Below, one piece after another: positions 1-5,403 of a DNA stretch of 6,951 nt (position 1 is its first letter; every line of letters begins with the position of its first letter). Made by a program: the position numbers and the translations under genes. This stretch comes from Burkholderiaceae bacterium (lineage in GTDB: Bacteria; Pseudomonadota; Gammaproteobacteria; Burkholderiales; Burkholderiaceae_C), in the NCBI GenBank assembly GCA_031256305.1, contig JAIRQU010000165.1, positions 1-6,951 on the forward strand, written 5' to 3'. The notes beneath the pieces were generated by a model. The model saw nothing but the letters and a program-made list of their open reading frames with translations. It was not told the origin of the DNA and searched no databases.

Positions 1-620
1 TCCTTGGCGGCGTCCACTTTGGGTGTGCACTTTGTTTATCCTTATCGCCTTGGCTTGGCGCGCGGGAGCCTGGTACACATTCAATCCAGGTCTTGATACT
101 TGGCACAAAATGACGCGCGTGGAACAACTCCCCGGCAGGCTGGACGCATTTGGTCTAGGCTATGCAATTGCCCTGATCGTATCGAATCGAGAGCATATAC
201 TCCATCGCTACTTGTTGCCTAGATGGAAAAATTCAATGATGTTGTTTGTTTTTTCCGTGATGCTCAGCGCAGCCAGCTTAAAAATACTTTGGATATATTA
301 TTATTCCTATTGGGAATCTGCGGTAGCAGTTATATTCTTCAGGCTAATTTTAGTTGCCACCTTTGCAGCATGGATTTGTTTTTTGGTTTCGTTACGGAAC
401 AGTGTTTGGCTCACCAGAATTTTATCGCCCATATCCTATGTCGGAAAGATCAGTTACGGTGTGTATCTGTGGCATATGCTCGTCATCGAATCCATTATTA
501 AAATCGGAATTACCCATTCCGCCAGAGCGGGCGGGTTAATTATTGTACTGGTTTTGATTATTTCGTCTTTCACGTGGCATTTCTTCGAGCAACCCCTGAT
601 CCGGAAATACCATGACAAAC
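1..620. other. AT-rich, probably transferred segment ending at holB
   Basis: Counting G+C in 60-base blocks gives about 37% at 241-300, 38% at 301-360 and 40% at 541-600, against about 70% at 661-720 and similarly high values through the rest of the window. The change occurs within roughly 601-632, directly before the holB start codon. The first block (1-60) is 55%, so the left boundary is not visible. No integrase, direct repeat or insertion sequence end is seen at the junction. Transfer is an inference from composition and from the type of gene (surface acyltransferase), which often lies in variable glycan loci. Confidence 0.55.
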
Positions 621-637
621 CTTCCACGCCCCAATGA
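1..637 (+). CDS. Acyltransferase family 3 (OafA-like) membrane protein, C-terminal part only
   Basis: The reading frame is open from the left edge (codons from base 2, beginning PWRRPLWV) to TGA at 635-637, so about 211 C-terminal residues are present and the true start lies outside the window. The GTG at 23 is internal. Several hydrophobic membrane segments are visible. Family hallmarks are PGRLDAFGLGYAIA (like the 'lp.RlDaFglG' stretch of acyltransferase-3 proteins), SYVGKISYGVYLWHMLVIE (the typical 'lG.iSYgiYLwH' signature) and the terminal WHFFEQPLIRKY (like 'fiE.P.ir'). Known members move acetyl, succinyl or other acyl groups across or at the inner membrane onto O-antigen, exopolysaccharide, peptidoglycan or other envelope targets; the substrate here cannot be told. 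The missing N-terminal half would hold the conserved catalytic-site histidine. Base composition is far more AT-rich than every following gene, which suggests horizontal acquisition. Its stop overlaps the holB start (ATGA). Confidence 0.88.
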   Translation, partial: PWRRPLWVCTLFILIALAWRAGAWYTFNPGLDTWHKMTRVEQLPGRLDAFGLGYAIALIVSNREHILHRYLLPRWKNSMMLFVFSVMLSAASLKILWIYYYSYWESAVAVIFFRLILVATFAAWICFLVSLRNSVWLTRILSPISYVGKISYGVYLWHMLVIESIIKIGITHSARAGGLIIVLVLIISSFTWHFFEQPLIRKYHDKPSTPQ

Positions 638-1758
638 CCAGCAACCCGCAACCCCTCGCGCCCTGGCTGGCGCGGCAATTGATTGACCTGTTGGCGCGGC
701 GCGGCCATGCCTGGCTGCTGCAAGGCCCATCGGGGCTGGGGCAGTTCGAATTGGGCCTGGCGTTGGCGCGCGCCTGGCTGTGTGAGGCCCCCACGCTCCC
801 CGCTGCGCGTGGTTCGTTGCCCCCCGAGGGGGCGCTCGCTGCCTTGAGGCGGCCCGGCGGCGGCTCGGAAGCGCACACGCCCAAAGGCGCGTGCGGCGCT
901 TGCACCAGTTGCCACGCCATCGACGTGCATACCCATGCCGACTTTGCGGCGCTGATGCCCGAAAGTGACTTGTTGGCGCGCGGCTGGCCGCTGGACGAAG
1001 AGGCGCAGTCCGAGCTCGACGACAAAAAGCGCAAGCCTGGCAAAGAAATCCGGGTCAATGCCATGCGCGCGGTAATCGAGTTCACCCAGCGCACCAGCGC
1101 GCGCGGGCGCGGCAAGGCCGTGCTGATCTATCCGGCCGAGCGCATGAATGCCGTCACCGCCAACGCATTGCTCAAGACGCTGGAAGAACCGCCCGGCGAC
1201 GTGCGCTTCGTGCTGGCCAGCGACGCGGCGCACGCGCTGCTGCCTACCCTACGCAGCCGCTGCCAGACGCACACCATGATCTGGCCCGATACGAACGAGG
1301 CGCTGGCCTGGCTGGCCGGGCAGGGCGTGCCCGCCGATGCCGCGCTGGCGCTGTTGAATGCCGCGGGCGGGCGGCCCGAAGCGGCGCTAGCTCTGGCGCA
1401 ATCGGCATCCGGCGCGCATGACGCAGCCCAGGCTTGGGCCGGTTTGCCCAAAACGCTGGTGCGCGGCGGCGCGGCGGCCGTGGCGGCGGTAGCCGATCTG
1501 CCCGCGCCGGAATTAATCGCGCGGCTGCAAAAGCTCTGTCACGATTTGATGGCCGCGCAGACCGGGGCCGCGCCGCGCTTTTTCACCGCCGCCGATCTGC
1601 CGCGGCTGCCTGTCAACGCCCGTCAGATGCAATTGCTGGCGCGCTGGGCCAAACAACTGGCGCGGGAGGCGCGCGTGGCCGAACACCCCTTCAATGCGGG
1701 GCTGACTGCCGAAGCCTTAGTCGGTTCGGCCCGGATCGCCTTAAACTCCCAATATTGA
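634..1758 (+). CDS. holB: DNA polymerase III subunit delta' (HolB) with an expanded zinc module
   Basis: This is a clamp-loader subunit that, with delta and tau/gamma, opens and loads the beta sliding clamp in the cytoplasm. The protein is 374 residues, longer than E. coli delta' (334). An AAA+ fold is visible: a P-loop-like stretch GPSGLGQFE (residues 31-39) in which the usual Lys-Ser/Thr is Gln-Phe, fitting the known inability of delta' to hydrolyse ATP; KAVLIYPAERMNAVTANALL; LEEPP (183-187); and the SRC motif (208-210) carrying the arginine finger. Zinc-module cysteines are C50, C87, C90 and C93. In E. coli the first gap is 9 residues, here it is 37, because of an insertion (see the repeat at 811-864). 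The start is fixed: an in-frame stop at 613-615 leaves ATG 634 as the first start codon. It overlaps the acyltransferase stop and has no clear ribosome site, suggesting coupled translation. Confidence 0.95.
   Translation: MTSNPQPLAPWLARQLIDLLARRGHAWLLQGPSGLGQFELGLALARAWLCEAPTLPAARGSLPPEGALAALRRPGGGSEAHTPKGACGACTSCHAIDVHTHADFAALMPESDLLARGWPLDEEAQSELDDKKRKPGKEIRVNAMRAVIEFTQRTSARGRGKAVLIYPAERMNAVTANALLKTLEEPPGDVRFVLASDAAHALLPTLRSRCQTHTMIWPDTNEALAWLAGQGVPADAALALLNAAGGRPEAALALAQSASGAHDAAQAWAGLPKTLVRGGAAAVAAVADLPAPELIARLQKLCHDLMAAQTGAAPRFFTAADLPRLPVNARQMQLLARWAKQLAREARVAEHPFNAGLTAEALVGSARIALNSQY
811..864. repeat. GC-rich palindromic element inside holB, probably a dispersed Burkholderiales repeat
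   Basis: Within the extra residues of the delta' zinc module the DNA has two adjacent hairpins: a perfect 6-bp stem GCCCCC/GGGGGC with loop CGA (819-833), and a near-perfect 6-bp stem GCTGCC/GGCGGC with loop TTGA (838-853). They are followed by a CCCGGCGGCGGC run. The peptide is low-complexity (roughly GSLPPEGALAALRRPGGG). From memory, short elements of the form 'CCCCC-GAG-GGGGGCGCT...GCC-TTG-GGGCGGCCCGGCGGC' are dispersed in many Comamonadaceae and Alcaligenaceae genomes. I cannot search to confirm that, and no second copy is seen in this window. Boundaries are approximate; the protein insertion spans about codons 55-84. Confidence 0.5.
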
Positions 1759-1796
1759 TTGCCGAGTAAAACTGATTCGTTTCGTCCGGGATCGTC

Positions 1797-2174
1797 ATGG
1801 CCATCACCTCTCCGCCGCACACATCTGCCGCCGTTCAGCGCCCTAGCGTCATCCAGCTTTCCATCAAGGAAAAGGGCGCGCTTTACGCAGCCTACATACC
1901 TGTCTTTAACGGCGGCGGTATCTTTATTCCCAGCACCCGCGAACATCAGTTGGGCGACGACATCTACGAGCTCATCACGCTGCTTGATGACCCGCAGCGT
2001 TATCCAATCGCGGGCAAGGTAGCCTGGATCACGCCCGCGCACGCATCGGGCAACCGCACGCAAGGCATCGGCATCAAATTCCCCAAGGATGAAAAATCGG
2101 CCCAGATCAAATCGCGGATCGAAGAGATTTTGGGCGAGGCGCTGCAATCGGATCGTCCGACCCAAACTGTTTAA
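1797..2174 (+). CDS. pilZ: Type IV pilus biogenesis protein PilZ (orphan-type PilZ domain)
   Basis: This 125-residue protein consists of a single PilZ domain and closely resembles the founding Pseudomonas PilZ: SIKEKGALYAAYIPVFNGGGIFIP near residues 22-45, then LGDDIYELITLLDDP, the GKVAWITP strand and GNRTQGIGIKF. In that family the protein helps type IV pilus assembly and twitching through contacts with the PilB ATPase and FimX-type proteins. It lacks an RxxxR motif before the barrel and the D/NxSxxG motif, so, like the Pseudomonas protein, it should not bind cyclic di-GMP. The ATG at 1797 gives the expected length and N-terminus; the ribosome site is weak (GGGA at 1788-1791 region). It follows holB after 38 bases, an order (holB-pilZ-tatD) also known in pseudomonads. 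Pilus structural genes are not in the window. Confidence 0.93.
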   Translation: MAITSPPHTSAAVQRPSVIQLSIKEKGALYAAYIPVFNGGGIFIPSTREHQLGDDIYELITLLDDPQRYPIAGKVAWITPAHASGNRTQGIGIKFPKDEKSAQIKSRIEEILGEALQSDRPTQTV

Positions 2175-2181
2175 GCATTCA

Positions 2182-3003
2182 ATGTTTACCGATTCCCATT
2201 GCCATTTGGCGATGCCTGAACTGGCGCGCGATTGGCTCGCCGTGCGCGCGGCGATGGCGGCGGCGCAAGTAACGCGGGCGCTGTGCATCAGCACTTCGAT
2301 GGAGGAATTTCCGCAGGTGCGCGAATTGGCGCACCGGTTCGACGGCGTCTGGGCCAGCGTTGGCGTGCATCCCGAACATGAAGGCGTGTCTGAACCCTCT
2401 GAAGACGAGCTGGCCGCCTGCGCCGCCGATGCGCGCGTGATCGCCATCGGCGAAACGGGGCTGGACTATTACCAGATGCAAGAGCGCAAGGCGGGCCGCG
2501 CCATCGCTGATCTGGATTGGCAGCGCGCGCGCTTTCGCACCCACATCCGCGCCGCGCGCCGCGCGGACAAGCCGCTGGTGATCCATACCCGCGCGGCAGC
2601 CGATGACACCTTGCGCATCCTGCGCGAAGAAGGCGTGGGGCAAGGCGCGAGCGCATGGGACAGGTCGCCCGGCGTGTTCCACTGCTTTACCGAAAGCGCG
2701 GCGGTCGCCCAGGCGGCGCTGGACATGGGGTTCTACTTGTCGTTTTCCGGCATCGTCACGTTCAAGAATGCGCGCGACGTGCAAGAGGTGGCGCGCGCCG
2801 CGCCGCAAGAGCGCATCCTGATCGAGACCGATGCGCCCTATCTAGCGCCCGCGCCCATGCGCGGCAAAATCAACAGTCCGGCCCATGTGCCCTACGTTGC
2901 CGCCAAATTGGCCGAGCTGCGCGGCACGACGCCGGAGCGTATCGGCGAGATTACCAGCGCGAACTTTGATGCGCTGTTTTTAGCGAGGAATCGACGGATA
3001 TGA
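2182..3003 (+). CDS. ycfH: TatD-family metal-dependent hydrolase (YcfH type)
   Basis: This 273-residue TIM-barrel hydrolase belongs to the TatD family, whose members act as metal-dependent 3'-5' DNases or related phosphoesterases in the cytoplasm. All family metal-site motifs are present: SHCHL with H6 and H8, SVGVHPE (H63), AIGETGLDYY with E91, VIHTRA with H135, FHCFTES with H167, and ETDAPYLAP with D217. The frame stays open upstream to 2089 inside pilZ, but MFTDSHCHL at 2182 is the family N-terminus, and the longer version would add 31 unrelated basic residues. It lies 7 bases after the pilZ stop with no evident ribosome site, so translation is probably coupled. The place next to holB matches E. 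coli ycfH, which is why this paralogue is preferred over TatD itself. The physiological substrate is not known with certainty. Confidence 0.92.
   Translation: MFTDSHCHLAMPELARDWLAVRAAMAAAQVTRALCISTSMEEFPQVRELAHRFDGVWASVGVHPEHEGVSEPSEDELAACAADARVIAIGETGLDYYQMQERKAGRAIADLDWQRARFRTHIRAARRADKPLVIHTRAAADDTLRILREEGVGQGASAWDRSPGVFHCFTESAAVAQAALDMGFYLSFSGIVTFKNARDVQEVARAAPQERILIETDAPYLAPAPMRGKINSPAHVPYVAAKLAELRGTTPERIGEITSANFDALFLARNRRI
2985..2990 (+). promoter_or_regulatory. Ribosome binding site of the ankyrin gene, inside the tatD end
   Basis: GAGGAA lies 9 bases before the ATG at 3000, within the last codons of the TatD gene. It supports the ATG at 3000 as the true start despite the 4-base overlap with the upstream stop. 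Confidence 0.6.
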
Positions 3004-3746
3004 AATGGCCATTGGTTTTTATGGGCGCGGCGCTGACTGCGGCGTTGACCTGGGGACAGAGTGCGCAAGCGCAGACCGAAGGGCAATTCGTGCGCGCCAT
3101 CAAGCAGGACAACCCTTCGGCCCTCCAGGAGCTGCTGGCCGAAGGGTTCGACCCCAATACCAAGGACGAACACGGGCAGCCGGGCATCGTCATGGCGCTG
3201 CACGAAGACTCCTACCGGGCCGCCAAAGCGCTGGCCGCCTCGCCCAAACTCAAGATCGATGAAACCGATGCCAATGGCCAGAATGCGCTGATGATGGCCG
3301 CCTGGGCGGGGCAGTTGGACATTGCCAAGGAATTGGTGGCCAAGGGCGCGGCGGTCAACAAAGCGGGCTGGACGCCGCTGCATTACGCCGCGAGCAAGGC
3401 GACCGATGGAGAAGTGGCCATGATCCGCTATTTGCTGCTGTTGGGCGCGGACATCAATGCCGGCTCGCCCAACGGCACCACGCCGTTGATGATGGCGGCC
3501 GCTTATGGCTCGCCCGATGCCGTCAAACTGCTCATTGACTCGGACGCGGATATCGGCAAACGCAACCAGCAGGACATGACCGCGCTCGACTTCGCCAAGC
3601 GATACGAGCGGCCCGACGCCATCAAGATGCTTACGCAAGCCGGGCAGGTCAAGGCCGCCAAACGCAGTGGCAGTAGCAGTAGCGAAACGCCCCCCGCCGT
3701 CAAGCTCGCGGCGCCGGTGGCGTCTGCTGCGGGTGGCGTTAAATAA
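3000..3746 (+). CDS. Exported ankyrin-repeat protein
   Basis: This is a 248-residue protein with a signal peptide: MK, a hydrophobic core to about residue 19, and a predicted cut after QSAQA (24/25), so it is likely periplasmic. After that come about five to six ankyrin repeats (residues ~28-215). Clear ones are DANGQNALMMAAWAGQLDIA, GWTPLHYAASKA with IRYLLLLGADIN, and GTTPLMMAAAYGSPDAVKLL. The C-terminal ~30 residues (KAAKRSGSSSSETPPAVK...) are Ser/Ala/Lys-rich and probably disordered. Ankyrin repeats mediate protein-protein contacts; no enzyme domain is present and the partner is unknown. A similar small secreted ankyrin protein is, to my recollection, found after tatD in related Alcaligenaceae. 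The gene overlaps the tatD stop by 4 bases (ATGA) and has its own ribosome site. An alternative view is that it is a cytoplasmic or inner-membrane-anchored protein if the leader is not cleaved. Confidence 0.88.
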   Translation: MKWPLVFMGAALTAALTWGQSAQAQTEGQFVRAIKQDNPSALQELLAEGFDPNTKDEHGQPGIVMALHEDSYRAAKALAASPKLKIDETDANGQNALMMAAWAGQLDIAKELVAKGAAVNKAGWTPLHYAASKATDGEVAMIRYLLLLGADINAGSPNGTTPLMMAAAYGSPDAVKLLIDSDADIGKRNQQDMTALDFAKRYERPDAIKMLTQAGQVKAAKRSGSSSSETPPAVKLAAPVASAAGGVK

Positions 3747-3766
3747 GCGCCCGGTCAAGGGGGCGC
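3747..3766 (+). promoter_or_regulatory. Hairpin overlapping the ribosome site of the DUF488 gene
   Basis: In the 24 bases between the ankyrin stop and the next ATG there is a perfect 6-bp stem GCGCCC (3747-3752) / GGGCGC (3761-3766) with an 8-base loop. The only ribosome site, AAGGGGG at 3757-3763 (7 bases before ATG 3771), lies partly in the loop and partly in the 3' arm. There is no T-run, so it is not an intrinsic terminator. It may partly mask initiation unless ribosomes arrive from the ankyrin gene; this role is inferred. Confidence 0.35.
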
Positions 3767-3770
3767 GCTC

Positions 3771-4160
3771 ATGCCCGTTCGCATCGTCCGTCTGGGCGCG
3801 CCGCGCGCCAACGGCGAGGGTTTGCGCATCGGCGCCGTGCGTCGTCCGCCGCGCGGCGTGCCCAAGGAACAATTCGCGGCGCGGGACTGGTACGACGTCT
3901 GGTATCCCAACCTGGCGCCTTCGGTCGAAACGATGAAATTGGCGCACGCAGCCGCAACGCCCGCGCAATGGGCCGTTTTCGAGCGCGCCTTCCGCCGCGA
4001 AATGGCCGCGCCCCAAGCCAGCCGCAGCCTTGATCTGCTGGCGGCGTTCTCGCGCCACGCCGCGTTTTCCATCGGCTGCTACTGCGCCGATGAGGCGCAC
4101 TGTCATCGCGGCGTGTTGCGCGCGCTGCTACGCCAGCGCGGCGCGGCGATAGCCGATTAG
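3771..4160 (+). CDS. DUF488 family protein (YeaO-like)
   Basis: This 129-residue protein is recognisable as DUF488: a start with RIVRLGAPR, the block [13 protein letters not shown] (residues 19-31), [11 protein letters not shown] (41-51), and the C-terminal cysteine-histidine cluster [12 protein letters not shown] (C103, C105, C111, H112) followed by VLRALL. DUF488 proteins are small and cytoplasmic, and their biochemical function is not established. The conserved Cys/His residues could bind metal or take part in chemistry, but that is inference. It starts 24 bases after the ankyrin stop with a good ribosome site (AAGGGGG). Its TAG stop overlaps the end of rnhA on the other strand by 4 bases (4157-4160). 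It is probably the last gene of the holB transcription unit. Confidence 0.87.
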   Translation: MPVRIVRLGAPRANGEGLRIGAVRRPPRGVPKEQFAARDWYDVWYPNLAPSVETMKLAHAAATPAQWAVFERAFRREMAAPQASRSLDLLAAFSRHAAFSIGCYCADEAHCHRGVLRALLRQRGAAIAD

Positions 4161-4603
4161 CTGTTCAGGATTTGGGCCACGCCCTGATTGGCCAACGCGT
4201 CGGCGCGCTCGTTGCCTTCATGTCCGGCGTGGCCGCGCACCCAGTGCCAATCAATGCGGTGGCCGCCGCCGCTGACCAGTGCGTCCAGGCGCTGCCACAG
4301 GTCGATGTTCTTGACGGGTTGCTTGTTCGCGGTGCGCCAGCCCTTGGCCTTCCAGCCCGCCAGCCATTGCGTAATGCCCTGGCGCACGTATTGGCTGTCC
4401 AGATACAACACAACTCGGCACGGACGCTTGAGCGCCGTCAGGCCCTCGATGACGGCGGTCAGCTCCATGCGGTTGTTGGTGGTCAGCGGCTGGCCGCCGC
4501 ACAGTTCTTTTTCGTGCGCGCCCGCGCGCAGCAACGCGCCCCAGCCGCCGGGGCCGGGGTTGCCCTTGCAAGCGCCGTCGGTGAAGATTTCGACCTGATC
4601 CAT
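4157..4603 (-). CDS. rnhA: Ribonuclease HI
   Basis: This 148-residue enzyme cleaves the RNA strand of RNA:DNA hybrids (R-loops, primer remnants) in the cytoplasm using two metal ions. The full active site is visible: D9 in [17 protein letters not shown]47 in NNRMELTA, D69 in YLDSQYV, H125 in VRGHAGH and D135 in NERADALA. The basic handle region ([21 protein letters not shown]) is also present, as expected of E. coli-type enzymes (155 residues there). Its ATG directly abuts the TAA of the upstream methyltransferase gene (TAAATG), so the two are almost certainly cotranscribed and translationally coupled. In E. coli dnaQ lies next to rnhA, divergently transcribed; here the far side is the convergent DUF488 gene instead, overlapping by 4 bases. 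Confidence 0.97.
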   Translation of the reverse strand: MDQVEIFTDGACKGNPGPGGWGALLRAGAHEKELCGGQPLTTNNRMELTAVIEGLTALKRPCRVVLYLDSQYVRQGITQWLAGWKAKGWRTANKQPVKNIDLWQRLDALVSGGGHRIDWHWVRGHAGHEGNERADALANQGVAQILNS

Positions 4604-5380
4604 TTATCTCGAAAGGCTATCGGCCATGGGTTCCGTGCGCTGCGCCACGCCTGCTTGCGCGCCTGCGGCGGCGGGCTGGGTCTTCCAGGCCGGGCCGACC
4701 AGTATCGCGCCGCGGCTGCGTTTGACGGCGATGGCGCACCAAAGCGCGCCCAAGGCGGGCCACAGGTGCGCGCCCCAGCGGTCGAGCCGGGCTTCATCGC
4801 GCCAGGCGCATGGCGCAAAGCCGTGGCCGCCGCGGCGCACGGCTTGCAATTCCAGATCGGTGTCGCGTAGCAGGGCACGCAACCGGCGCGGGGTGACGGG
4901 CTTGTTGCCGGCGGGCGATGCCCCCGCTAGCGCGCCCGACAGGCGCCACAGGCTGATCGGGTCAATGCCAGTGACGATCAGGCAGCCTTCATGCACCAGC
5001 GCGCGCCCGGCTTCGTGCAGCGCCGCTTGCGCGGTTTGGGGATCGGGGCACAGGTCCAGCGTGTGCGGCAGCGCGATCAGGTCCAGGCTGGCTTCCGGGA
5101 AGGGCAGAGCGGCGGGACCAGCAATCAGCGCCACGCGCGGCGCGGGGTTGGCCGCGGGCGCGCCGGTTGCATCCGCTTGCATTTCATCGGGCGCGGTCAG
5201 CGCCGCCCGCCAGCGGTGCGGCATCCGGTTGGCCGCCAGCGCGTCGATGGCGGCGGTCAAGCCAAGTTGCAGCGCGTGGTAGCCGAAAATATCAGCTACC
5301 ACAGCGTCAAACTGTGCTTGTTCCCAGGCCAAGGCATAGCGGCCTGGCGGTGTTTTTAACCAGTTGTCGAGACCGTTCAT
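4604..5380 (-). CDS. YafS-like SAM-dependent methyltransferase-domain protein
   Basis: This 258-residue protein matches the E. coli YafS type of class I methyltransferase-like proteins, in sequence and in position (gloB and mltD on one side, rnhA on the other). Matching blocks are GYHALQLG (33-40), the 'ALPFPEASLDLIALPHTLD' block (91-109, like YafS 'LPFADKSVDVCLLAHTL'), GRALVHEGCLIVTGIDPISLWRL (125-147) and the APCAWR region. The usual glycine-rich SAM-binding motif I (DxGxGxG) is not obvious; GYHALQLG sits in its place. So catalytic activity is uncertain and the substrate is unknown. The Ala/Gln-rich C-terminus (about 235-258) looks disordered. The start is ATG 5378-5380 with GGAAG two bases upstream, a short spacing. 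It diverges from gloB with a 23-base gap and ends flush against rnhA. Confidence 0.85.
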   Translation of the reverse strand: MNGLDNWLKTPPGRYALAWEQAQFDAVVADIFGYHALQLGLTAAIDALAANRMPHRWRAALTAPDEMQADATGAPAANPAPRVALIAGPAALPFPEASLDLIALPHTLDLCPDPQTAQAALHEAGRALVHEGCLIVTGIDPISLWRLSGALAGASPAGNKPVTPRRLRALLRDTDLELQAVRRGGHGFAPCAWRDEARLDRWGAHLWPALGALWCAIAVKRSRGAILVGPAWKTQPAAAGAQAGVAQRTEPMADSLSR

Positions 5381-5389
5381 TTCTTCCGA

Positions 5390-5395
5390 TATATT
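5390..5395 (+). promoter_or_regulatory. Candidate -10 box for gloB
   Basis: TATATT (5 of 6 matches to TATAAT) lies in the only AT-rich patch of the 23-base divergent gap. Transcription from it would start near 5401-5403, right at the gloB ATG (5404). The nearest -35-like hexamer, TTGTCG at 5364-5369, is 20 bases away, which is a poor spacing. No ribosome site precedes gloB (TTCCCGGCGC), consistent with, but not proving, a leaderless transcript. Confidence 0.25.
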
Positions 5396-5403
5396 CCCGG
5401 CGC

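Noticed and set aside
612..686. Small frame starting at ATG 612 between the acyltransferase and holB
   Set aside because: It has about 24 codons, lies out of frame with both real genes, and has no ribosome site or similarity.
1797..2174. PilZ as a cyclic di-GMP receptor
   Set aside because: The RxxxR and D/NxSxxG binding motifs are absent; it matches the non-binding pilus-assembly PilZ type.
2089..2181. Upstream extension of the TatD frame into pilZ
   Set aside because: It adds 31 basic residues without similarity; MFTDSHCHL at 2182 is the family start.
2892..4106. Long minus-strand frame (404 codons) opposite the ankyrin and DUF488 genes
   Set aside because: It is Arg/Gly/Ala-rich shadow sequence typical of GC-rich DNA, with no motif, while the plus-strand frames have clear families.
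5167..5403. Long N-terminal extension of the gloB frame
   Set aside because: It is antisense to the YafS-like gene, has no family similarity, and the glyoxalase II N-terminus starts cleanly at 5404.
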